From Limnomonas spitsbergensis (lineage: Eukaryota; Chlorophyta; Chlorophyceae; Chlamydomonadales): DNA of 64,000 nt. The notes below the pieces were generated by a model. The model was not told the DNA's origin. It saw only the letters and a program-made list of their open reading frames with translations, and did not search any database. Positions 45,301-53,800 of the stretch are shown here, piece after piece. The stretch's first letter is position 1, and the number at the start of each line of letters is the position of its first letter. The stretch is from positions 1,178,001-1,242,000 of the forward strand of contig JAYJMM010000081.1 in assembly GCA_037349105.1 (NCBI GenBank). Reading direction: 5' to 3'. The translations under genes were made by a program, and so were the position numbers.

Positions 45301-48300
45301 CTTTCCCTGTCCCCCCATGTCTCTGCTCATGCATCAGCAACAGGCCAGTGCCCCCCCTCTGTCCCTCACCTGCCCGTCTCATACATCTGATGCAATGCAT
45401 CAGCCAGATCCTGATTAGAAACCTCCTCTACCCTCCCTATCCCCCACCTGCCACCCTCGTGCAACTGCCATATGCCAGTGCCCCCCCCCCCTGTGTCCCT
45501 CACCTGCGTTTCTCATGCATCTGCTGCAGCGCATCTGCCAGGTCCTGGTCGGCAAGCTCCTGTACATCCTGGAACTTGAGAAATCCATCTCCTCCATGCC
45601 CTGTCAAAAACACCTGCAGAAAAAAACGCGGGGCTCTGTCAAGTAAGCTGCAGGGGTCCAGAAAACTTGAGCCAACGCAAGTCAATACAAGACAGGTTGG
45701 TGGGAAAGCGCGTTCCATCAAATGCGGCTGATCTCTCACCAACACCTAAACGGCTAGCTTCTCACCAAGACGTTGCTGCCCTCGTCAGACAGGAGGCGTT
45801 TGGAACGAGCGGTGAAGGGATCGTGACGCCCTGAAAGCAGACGGAATGTATATGTGTTTAGGGTTAAGGGTTCAGGGTTAAACCCTAAACGCGCGGTGAA
45901 GGGATCGTGACGCCCTGAAAGCAGAGAAAATATAAAAATAGTAATTTACCCCCTGCCCATTGTCCATACCACGGTCAGCCCATAACTACCCTTATAGCAG
46001 CTGCACCTCTCATATGAGGTGCATACCAATTGAGACGAATTGTGAAGCCATTTCACCCCTTTGGCCACCAACCAAAGCTCCCCAATCAGCAGCAAACATT
46101 GTTATATTAGTTAGGGTTTAGGGTTAGGGTTTATATGAGGTGCGCACCTAAGAGTAAACAAATAGGCACTTCACAAAGCCTGGAAGTCTGTTCCCCCCCC
46201 CATCAACAGCTCACCCTCTGATATAAAGACAAACAAAGAAAGTAAGAAGCCATTCCTTTCCCTTGGCAACTAGCCGCTCATCTCCCCATCAGCAGCTCAC
46301 CCTCTAATATGAGGTGCGCACATCCGGGTAAACAAACAAGCTCTTCCAAAACCCTGTAAAGCCCAATCCCTCCCCCCTACAGCAGCTCACCCCCTGATAT
46401 GAGATGCGCACCTACAAGTGAATTAAGCTCACTTGTAGGTGCGCATCTCATATCAGGGGGTGAGCTCTGGACAAAGCCTGAAAAATCCCATCCTCTCCAT
46501 TAACAGCCAATCCTCTTACGTGAGACTTGCACATACAAGTGAACTAAGGAGCTCTGGACAAAGCCTGACAAGTCCATTCCTCCCCATCAGCAAACATAAA
46601 TCCATCCCCATCACTAGTCCACCCTCTTAGACGAGGTGCGCACCTATTAGAAGACGTAAGAAGCTCTCGACAGAGGTTTCAGAGCCTCGATAATCCACCT
46701 GCGTGCATTCAGCCAGGGTATAATCATTCTATATTTCAGAGCCTTGATAATCCACCTGCGTGCATTCAGCCAGGGTATAATCATTCTATATTTCAGAGCC
46801 TTGAAAATCCACCTGCGTGCATTCAGCCAGGGTAGAATCATTCTATATTTCAGGGCCTTGATAATCCACCTGCGTGCATTCAGCCCGGGTAGAATCATTC
46901 TATATTTCAGAGCCTTGATAATCCACCTGCCTGCATTCAGCCAGGGTAGAATCATTCTATATTTCAGGGCCTTGATAATCCACCTGCCTGCATTCAGCCA
47001 GGGTAGAATAATTGTATGTTTCAGAGCCTTGATAATCCACCTGCGTGCATTCAGCCAGGGTATAATCATTCTATATTTCAGAGCCTTGAAAATCCACCTG
47101 CGTGCATTCAGCCAGGGTATAATCATTCTATATTTCAGGGCCTTGATAATCCACCTGCGTGCATTCAGCCCGGGTAGAATCATTCTATATTTCAGAGCCT
47201 TGATAATCCACCTGCCTGCATTCAGCCAGGGTAGAATCATTCTATATTTCAGGGCCTTGATAATCCACCTGCCTGCATTCAGCCAGGGTAGAATAATTGT
47301 ATGTTTCAGAGCCTTGATAATCCACCTGCGTGCATTCAGCCAGGGTATAATCATTCTATATTTCAGGGCCTTGATAATCCACCTGCGTGCAATCAGCCAG
47401 GGTAGAATCATTGTATGTTTCAGAGCCTTGATAATCCACCTGCGTGCATTCAGCCAGGGTATAATCATTCTATATTTCAGGGCCTTGATAATCCACCTGC
47501 GTGCATTCAGCCAGGGTAACAGATGAACAGCATTGTACTGTTCAGAGCCTCCGCAATCCACCTGCGTTCGCTCAGCATGGGTAAAAGCACAGCATGTTTG
47601 TAGGCATGGGCATATAAGCTCATACGATACAAAAACTAGCACTGCTAACCAGTAAGTTGTAACCTGTAACCTGTAAGTTGTAACCTGTAACCTGTAAGTT
47701 GTAACCTGTAACCAGTCAGTTGCAACCTGCAACCCGTGCTGAAATAACCTTAATATTAGGTCACCAATCCCAAGATGGCAATCACTTTGTAACTTACAGG
47801 GGAATCCCACGTGATCCATGTTCACGTCAACGATATGGGCGGCAGGGAGCATGTTGACTGCCCATGGGCGAACGCAGCTGGCTGGCAGTGTTTCATGTTA
47901 TAAACCCTAAACCCTAAAGTGCAGGTAACGCTGTAGCAGCCAGGTAGCATTTTGAACATTAATCTGCACCTTTCCTCCAAGATATTGTTAGAAATACCGG
48001 CAGCGGCACCGAACTGGTAATAGTTTTGCAAAATCGGAAATCCCCAAACAATTTCTACCTCGACTGTGCTATCGTACAAGTTGAGCGCATGAGACTCGTT
48101 GTGGTAGATGACGGCCGGGTAAGGGTTGCGAGGATTGCAAGCCATGTCATCCCCAGCCTGTGTACACGACACAAGGAGGGGGCAGGGGGGCGTTTAGGGT
48201 AAATTGTCTTACAATTCCCAATGGGGTCGATTTTCAAGTGGGCAGCTGTCCAGCCCTTGTGTCTAAGCAATCTGGATTGTTATACATGGAATGGGTGCAT

Positions 48301-50082
48301 GTAGAGAGATGCATATAGAGGGACATGACAGGGGCATGGAGGGACAGTAGGGGGACATGCATGGGGCGCATGGTAGGGGCACATGACAGGGGCATGGAGG
48401 GACAGTAGGGGGACATGCATGGGGCGCATGGTAGGGGCACATGACAGGGGCATGGAGGGACAGTAGGGGGACATGCATGGGGCGCATGGTAGGGGCACAT
48501 GACAGGGGCATGGAGTTACAGTAGGGGGACATGCATGGGGCGCATGGTAGGGGCACATGACAGGGGCCAATGGTAGGGGCACAAGGGAGAGGCCCAGGAG
48601 AGGGAGGCATTGTGGGGCGCGTGGGAGCGGTGCATGGTAGGGGGGCATGGGCAGGGACCTAGTAGGGGTACATGGAAGAGGTGCATGGCAGAGGACATGG
48701 TAGGGGCACATGGTGGGGGTGTAGGGGAAAGGCGCATGGGGAGGGGAGCATGGGAACGGCACATGCGAGAGCATGGTAGGGGCAAATGGGAGGGGCATAT
48801 GACAGGGGCCAATGGTAGGGGCGCATGGTAGGGGCACAAGGGAGAGGCGCATGAGAGGGAAGCATTGTGGGGCGCGTGGGAGCGGTGCATGGTAGGGGGG
48901 AATGGGAGGGGCGCATGGGCAGGGACCTAGAAGGGCACATGGAAGAGGCACATGGCAGAGGACATGCAAGGGGCACATGGTGGGGGTGCATGGGAAAGGG
49001 GCATGGGGAGGGGAGCATGGGAGCGGCGCATGTGAGAGCATGGTAGGGGCACATGGTAAGGGCACATGGTAGGGGCTAATGGAAGGGAGAGCGCATGAGA
49101 GGCAGGCATTGTGAGGTTCATGGGAGCGGTGCATGGTAGGGGGGTATGGGAGGGGCGCATGGGCAGGGACCCTAGTAGGGGCACATGGGAGAGGCGCATG
49201 GTAGAGGACATGGTAGGGGCGCATGGTGGGGGTGCATGGGAAAAGCGCGGTGCATGGTAGGGGGGAATGGGAGGGGCGCATGGGCAGGGACCTAGAAGGG
49301 CACATGGAAGAGGCACATGGCAGAGGACATGCAAGGGGCACATGGTGGGGGTGCATGGGAAAGGGGCATGGGGAGGGGAGCATGGGAGCGGCGCATGTGA
49401 GAGCATGGTAGGGGCACATGGTAGGGGCATATGACAGGGGCTAATGGAAGGGAGAGCGCATGAGAGGCAGGCATTGTGAGGTTCATGGGAGCGGTGCATG
49501 GTAGGGGGGCATGGGAGGGGCGCATGGGCAGGGACCCTAGTAGGGGCACATGGGAGAGGCGCATGGTAGAGGACATGGTAGGGGCGCATGGTGAGGGTGC
49601 ATGGGAAAGGCGCATGGGGAGGGGAGCATGGGAGATGCGCATGTGAGTGCAGGGTAGGAGACCCCCTGGGATTCGGCCTTTGTTGCGGGGGCTGGGGCTG
49701 TGAGGGTTTTAGTACATGCAGGGCTCGGGCCCATCCGATACAACGGCATGCATTCCCATTCATATTCCTGCCCTTGCATGAATTATCATGCAAGGTGCAT
49801 GCAATGTGCATGTGTGTCCCCGTTCTTTTCTCCACTTTCCATGACAATGATGTTGCAGTCTGGAATACCCAGCCGTTTGATCATGTGGTAAAAGGCTAGG
49901 ATGTTGGAGATGTGACGGTAGTTTAGCCAGAATCGGCTGGTGTCAACCAGCACGGCCCAGTTGCTGGTATGTGTGCTGCGCAATGCTGTGTCCTGCTGAG
50001 GATTGCATTGGACTGTTGCATGGTGGCATGCATACAAGACGATCAATAGGAGCAGAGGCTTTACAGCTGCCGTCAGAGCCAT
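36314..50082 (-). CDS. GPI8: GPI transamidase catalytic subunit GPI8/PIG-K, 11 exons
   Basis: Cysteine protease-like (C13/legumain clan) subunit of the ER GPI transamidase, which removes the C-terminal signal of precursor proteins and attaches a preformed GPI anchor. Exons: 50082-49840, 48157-48059, 46698-46644, 45830-45766, 45613-45504, 44714-44614, 43979-43893, 42753-42699, 38075-37955, 37286-37175, 36552-36314; total 1287 nt, 428 residues. A hydrophobic signal peptide covers about residues 8-18. Family blocks follow: NWAVLVDTSRFWLNYRH, DDMACNPRNP, VDYRGSE, SKRLLSDEGSNVL, TGHGGDGFLKFQD with catalytic His160, IVESCEAATM with catalytic Cys202 (42 residues apart, as in the family), VVDRFTRVTLDF and LTDFFG. 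A single membrane segment lies near the C-terminus (ALLVAGGCLIALLILNWSFG). Exons 10 and 11 are not conserved and were placed by phase, topology and length. Intron 1 seems to start with GA rather than GT (see findings). Confidence 0.92.
37290..37355 (-). repeat. Copy of the 5' edge of GPI8 exon 10
   Basis: Minus strand at about 37325-37346 reads ACCAG/CAGTACCCGTTCACGGG, a copy of the true exon 10 start ACCAG/GAGTACCCGTTCACCGG at 37286. The spacer is made of CCCTAAACCCTAAGCC words. Confidence 0.8.
37525..37705 (-). repeat. Two dispersed modules in GPI8 intron 9
   Basis: 37527-37602 is the inverted partner of 34750-34830. It is followed by 37608-37700, a minus-strand copy of the module ending GCCACATCCGCGCCGTTACC also seen at 4435-4640 and 43540. 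The two modules are adjacent here, so they may belong to one element. Confidence 0.65.
38095..38870 (-). repeat. Four or more degenerate copies of the 5' edge of GPI8 exon 9
   Basis: The block around the true acceptor (plus-strand GGTGTACGAATGTGGATCCC at 38044-38063) recurs at about 38130-38175, 38225-38275, 38355-38400 and 38650-38690, each with an acceptor-like CTGC/CAG on the minus strand. 38440-38540 also repeats the sequence just downstream of exon 9 (plus-strand GGCCACA(C/A)CTGGG). Confidence 0.85.
38880..39130 (-). repeat. Degenerate outliers of the 82-nt GPI8 exon 8 array
   Basis: Three decayed units with GAACCCTAATxGAG(C/A)GCTGxGTGGC at about 38965, 39015 and 39095, separated from the main array by the hAT-like insertion at 39144-40174. 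Confidence 0.7.
39144..40174. mobile_element. hAT-like non-autonomous transposon, GPI8 intron 8
   Basis: Terminal inverted repeats begin TAGGGATCGGCA and end TGCCGATCCCTA, followed inward by AT-rich inverted sequence. Flanking 8-mers are CATATATT (39136-39143) and CATCTATT (40175-40182), 7 of 8 identical. TAGGG-type ends and 8-bp target duplications are typical of hAT elements. No transposase frame is seen in the 1.03 kb. Confidence 0.8.
40400..41681 (-). repeat. 82-nt minisatellite, 15 regular copies, carrying the 3' edge and donor of GPI8 exon 8
   Basis: GAACCCTAAT(C/T)GAG falls at 40494 in the first and 41642 in the last regular copy, exactly 14 periods of 82 nt. On the minus strand each unit reads GGCCGGACCTCTTTGAAGCC then TACAG/GTGAGT, matching the end of the true exon 8 (LPDLFETYR, donor at 42698). 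The decoy donors GTGAGT fit the consensus better than the true one, GTGGGG. Confidence 0.93.
41682..42593. mobile_element. hAT-like non-autonomous transposon with perfect 8-bp target duplication
   Basis: Starts TAGGGCTGG and ends CAGCCCTA, flanked on both sides by CCTGAGGG (41674-41681 and 42594-42601). Subterminal regions are tracts of TATACGTATA-type repeats at both ends. It is inserted at the edge of the 82-nt array in GPI8 intron 8. 912 bp, no transposase frame. Confidence 0.93.
43540..43625 (+). repeat. Dispersed repeat module (copy in GPI8 intron 7)
   Basis: GAAAGCTACGCCCTGTGGGA through GCCACATCCGCGCCGTTACC, the same module as at 4435-4640 and 37608-37700. Nearby 43140-43260 has two copies of CCACGTCAGCAGC(A/T)GGG, and 43300-43450 is rich in CTGTACTG/CAGTAC words. 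Confidence 0.65.
43985..44380 (-). repeat. Three tandem copies of the 5' edge of GPI8 exon 7 (about 126-nt unit)
   Basis: Plus-strand GAAGTCGTTCAAGTAGCTGA occurs in the true exon (43949) and at about 44075, 44202 and, degenerate, 44329. On the minus strand each copy has CACTTGCAG or a variant, then codons for SSFSYLNDF and a decayed PVVDR. Spacers contain CCCTAACCCTAAAC. The copies lie in intron 6, upstream of the functional exon. Confidence 0.95.
44935..45500 (-). repeat. Four to five copies of the 3' edge of GPI8 exon 5 with donor (about 130-nt spacing)
   Basis: Blocks shaped like CCCTCACCTGCxxTTCTCAT...GCAxCGCATC on plus occur at about 44998, 45105, 45235 and 45366, before the true exon end at 45504. 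On the minus strand they keep LADAL(H)QM-like codons followed by (CAG)GTGAGGGxCAG, so a conserved donor is present in each. Confidence 0.9.
45885..45925 (-). repeat. Copy of the 5' edge of GPI8 exon 4
   Basis: GCGGTGAAGGGATCGTGACG at about 45893-45912 repeats 45810-45829, including the acceptor CTTTCAG on the minus strand. A perfect telomere-like AAACCCTAAAC lies between the copies. Confidence 0.92.
46130..46640 (-). repeat. Degenerate copies of the 3' edge of GPI8 exon 3
   Basis: Plus-strand GAGGTGCGCACCTA (true exon 3 donor region, 46633-46646) recurs at about 46014, 46137, 46310, 46402 and in inverted form near 46435, followed by AAG/AAAC and CAxCAGCTCACC blocks. Minus-strand copies keep TAG/GTGCGCACCTC donors. 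Unit length is about 90-170 nt. Confidence 0.75.
46384..46466. other. Perfect 38-bp inverted repeat (hairpin) in GPI8 intron 3
   Basis: 46384-46421 (from AGCTCACCCCCTGATATGAG) is the exact reverse complement of 46429-46466, with a 7-nt loop (46422-46428). It would form a very stable hairpin in RNA. It arose from a repeat copy that was inverted. Confidence 0.95.
46702..47520 (-). repeat. 57-nt minisatellite, about 14 copies, carrying the acceptor and start of GPI8 exon 3
   Basis: On the minus strand each unit reads TGCACGCAG/GTGGATTATCAAGGCTCTGA, that is an acceptor plus codons VDYQGSE, then TATAG or similar. The functional copy is the last one, 46698-46644, reading VDYRGSETSVESFLRLLI as expected for the family. 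A more diverged copy lies at about 47535-47560 (VDCGGSE). Since 57 is a multiple of three, long open frames cross the array on both strands (401 and 260 codons); they are not genes. Confidence 0.96.
47640..47745. repeat. Short tandem repeat (GTAACCTGTAAGTT type), GPI8 intron 2
   Basis: Tandem GTAACCTGTAACCTGTAAGT units over about 100 nt, decaying at 47705-47745. It does not resemble an exon edge. Confidence 0.85.
48280..49660. repeat. GGGGCACATGG-type minisatellite filling GPI8 intron 1
   Basis: Short units such as GGGGCGCATGGTAGGGGCAC repeat throughout, grouped into 62-nt higher-order units at 48340-48560 and a larger block (about 48840-49080) that recurs at about 49240-49440 and 49490-49640. 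The open frames rich in Cys/Pro/His/Ala on the minus strand come from the repeat. Confidence 0.93.
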
Positions 50083-50826
50083 TCAAGTTCAGTGATGGCC
50101 CTTAAGATCTGGGGTTGGAAGTTGTTGCAGTGGGATATCAGCGACTCCTCCAACCAGGCACAGGCTGCCAGATGTGCTGGCTGAGGGAGCGAGTTTTGAA
50201 TGAAGAAGACTAGGGCAGCCAGAAGTATGAATCGAATTTTGAATCGGCGTTATTTAGGGATCGGGATAGGCTTCAAAAAAACGTGACAATAAGGGGATGG
50301 GTGGCATTACCACAGAGCCCCATCGCTTCGGGGGCAACACGTTCGACAGTGCGATTCATTTTATTCGTAGCCATTGTACTTTTGTTTGCCAATACAAATT
50401 TCGACTGCAGATCTCTGATTTGGACGGGGTGGGTGTGAGGGTACGGCATGACAACCAAGCTACTGCGGCATGTTACAAAACAACCGACATGCCCGGCAGT
50501 AGCTCTAGGATCGCCACGCCTCCCTGTATCAGGCGACGAAAGGATGACGAGTAATGTGCACAGATTTCTGGCCCATTCTTAAAACTGAAGACTGCCAGAC
50601 AAGTTTACAGTGTGGCCCAACATCACTTGATACGTTTCGCAAGGCCTTGACCCACTCTTCTCTGACCGCATTGAACAGGTAGTCACCGTAGCCACCATCG
50701 CGATTCTTAGACTCCTACAGTTGATATTAGCTAATGCGCGTCTACCAGCTGCGCACTTGACGAAGACTTGACGTATCCAGGTGCAAGTCAACATTTGACA
50801 GGAGTCTGTCACCAAACCCGACCAGA
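50083..50826. promoter_or_regulatory. Divergent intergenic region between GPI8 and MYB
   Basis: About 744 bp separate the two start codons, so both promoters should lie here. No convincing TATA box or known motif was found. 50248-50265 contains one TAGGGATCGGGATAGG end resembling the hAT terminus at 39144, without a partner. Confidence 0.5.
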
Positions 50827-53800
50827 ATGGACAGCACCGGCACGTCCCCAAGCAAGACTGACTCTGGTCTGTCGAAGCGACCAAGTCAAAAATGGACTGA
50901 GTTGGAACAGCAGCGCATGGTGGACTCCATCAACACACAGTCGAGGCAGGATCAGGACCGCATCAACTGGGCAGACGTGGCGAAATTCTTGCCGGGGAGA
51001 ACAGGTAAAGCAAGCTGCGAAACGATGCGTCCAACACAGCCTTGCCAATCACATGTGTCTGTAGTCCGATAGCTGACCCACGACCATGGTCTCATGGGGA
51101 GACTGTAAAAAATTGCGACCTCTCATCGGGCTGTCACGATGCCAAAGCTTCGGTGTGCCCCACCTCATTGTAGGCAAGCAATGTCGCGAGAAGTGGAAGA
51201 ATGACCTAAGGCCTGACATCTGCAAGGATCCGTGGACGTCAAGGGAGGAGTATATCTTGGCTCGGTGAGCACAACACCTGGTCGGAAGCTGTTGATGGTC
51301 ACTATCAAAATTTTGAACACCATGTTCTTTCAGCGACCCCAAGTGTCCATGCTGTGTCCATGTCCCATCGATTCCCCTCTTATCCCCACAACCCTTTCGC
51401 ACACTCTGCAGGCTCCACAGCGACGTCGGGAATCAGTGGGCTGAAATAGCCAAGTTCCTCGCAGGCCGCTCAGAGAACTCTATCAAGAACCACTGGTGAG
51501 CCTCTAGGAATGGGGAATCGTTCACAGAGCCTTCCGCGTTCGTAGAGCGCCCTGGCCGTAAACAGGACTCCAGAAACCAAGACCGTCGGCCACTGATTGC
51601 CTCCGCGTTTGCCCTGCGGCCCTAGTATGCCCCTCGCTTTCACCAACAACCTCAAATACGACGTGCTTTGCAGGAACGCAACCCTGAGGTCCAAAGCGGA
51701 ATCTAAGGGACGCACTCTGCTAGGGGCCTACGGTCGCATCGTGATGGCTGAAACCACAACCAGCCCTGACGCTTTCGCGCGGGCGAAGCAGATTTTCAGT
51801 AAAGCGCAGGTACGAGCTCAGGAGTCACACTCGGAGGTCTTTGGGTCGTAAGGGTATGGGGCGCAGTTGGCCAAGGTTCAAAAGTTGGGTGCACAAGAGA
51901 AGATGTGCAGCCGCCATGCAAGTTAATATTAGGTTTATGAACTTCGGTCAGGGCTACGAGGGCTTAAGAAGGCAAAGATGAGCTAGGCTAACAAGAGACT
52001 TGGAAGGATTGAACTGCCCGGCTCAGGATCTGACCTTGAATCAGAGTACAGCTCCTCCTAGGCTGCTCATCGAAGGAAAGGTGGAACTGATCCTGAGAGT
52101 GTGGACAGGGTCCCCCTAAATGAACATGGAATTGCCAGCTGCAGGCCGGGGGTCATAGCCATCAAACTCCCGGATTGTTACTCCTGCTGGTACAGCCGTT
52201 GACCGTGGCCAGTCTTGAGACTTGAGTCTTCCATTCCATCGCAAGTGCCACTCTTGCCTGCAGCAGAGTTTGATTTCAGCATGCCAGACAATTATTGAAG
52301 TCCGCCAGGTGGCTCCTACCCGGTTTATGGGGATAACATCAATGGAGCAGTCCGGCCGTTGTCCCCAACAGCAGGGTACACCAGGCCACCAAAGCTGAAG
52401 GCCATGATGCAGCTGATTTGTAGCTGAAGGTCCCTTCAATAAACCTCCACGCGCAGGGTGGCATCAACGTGGACCTGGTGCCCGAGGATTTCTTTCCCCA
52501 CCGGACTGCGGCTGCCCAGCTGTCCGCGACCAACTCGCCGGTCAAGGTCAAGATTGGGCGCAAGAAGCCATCCCTCAGCCGAGTGGTCCTGAAGCGCAAG
52601 AGGTATCATTGCTACCTTTCTGCTTTGAAATGTGCTTTAGCTTGAGCAAGTTGCAGTGATGAACTTGCGTTCTGCAGCTTGCTGGACGGTACTGCCTGTT
52701 GTCTACTCTGTACTGCCTGTCTGCCCGCTCTGTACTGCCTGACGCCTTCTCTGTATTGCCTGGTGCCTGCTTTGTAGCAGGATTGACACAGCATCTGACA
52801 GCGACCAGGAGCAGGAGGAGATGTTCCAAATGGCGCTATCACAAGACGACGAATATGAGGCCAGCCTGCGCAAGCGCGCCGCGATTCATGGGCGAGCCAT
52901 GTCATCGCAGGTGCTTTGCAGATCAAGGGTTCCACCAATATTTAGGGTCTGGTTCACCTACCTCATATCTACAGCAGTGAAGATTACTATCCAGATGTGT
53001 GTACTGTGACGCCACCTGCTGTAGCTCGGTCTTTCCTCGAAGGTCCATACACCCCGCCATCACCAATTGGATGAGAAGCATAACCTGTCGATTAACCCCC
53101 CAGCAACATCAAAATAGATCCCTCGGGCCTGGCCACCTGCAATTTTGGGACAGTCCATCTGGCCTCACGTGCTTAATATCAGCTTCATTTCAGCTTATTG
53201 ACGTATTCTGACCTAGCCGCCCTCACCCCCTGCTGGAATGCCCTTGCTGATATCCCCGTGAGCAAGCTGCATTTGATCTTGCAGGGCCCTCTCCACCACC
53301 GCCACCACCTTCCGCCTCTGGCCCCCCAGCACGGCGCCAGCATGAGGGGCCTGCAAAGCTACAACAGTCTGCCCTGCGGGCCAGGCGGCAGGTGAGCACT
53401 GAATTGATATGTGTCTCTGTTGATGATGCGTCGGCCATCCACAGCTATCAGGGCTGTGATTTTATTGCAATAAAAATACAAACAAAATATGTGTTTAACG
53501 TGACGTCAAGGCGACCCACCTCGTCCAGCCGTGTAACTCACCTTTCTAACTAATGCCTTTGCCTGTCTGCCCCTCGCAGCATCGACATCTTCAGCGGAAT
53601 GATGCATGGCGCCATGCATGGCGGGACAATGCATGGCGCCATGCATAGCGGAATGATGCATGGGGCCATGATGCACGGCGATGCGTCCGCCGCTGTCAGG
53701 TTCAAGCCCTCCTCTCGGCTCTCCAAGGGCCAGGCGCAGCACCACCACTCGGGCATCCCGCTTGCTCCAACTGGTTTCTTCCCGGGCATGTACGGCGCCA

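Noticed and set aside
46647..47852. Open frame of 401 codons on minus and an overlapping 260-codon frame on plus
   Set aside because: They exist only because the 57-nt unit is a multiple of three; the real content is repeated acceptor plus exon 3 start of GPI8.
48280..49847. Long Cys/Pro/His/Ala-rich open frames on the minus strand (up to 379 codons)
   Set aside because: Low-complexity translation of the GGGGCACATGG minisatellite inside GPI8 intron 1; no domain, and similar frames exist in all three registers.
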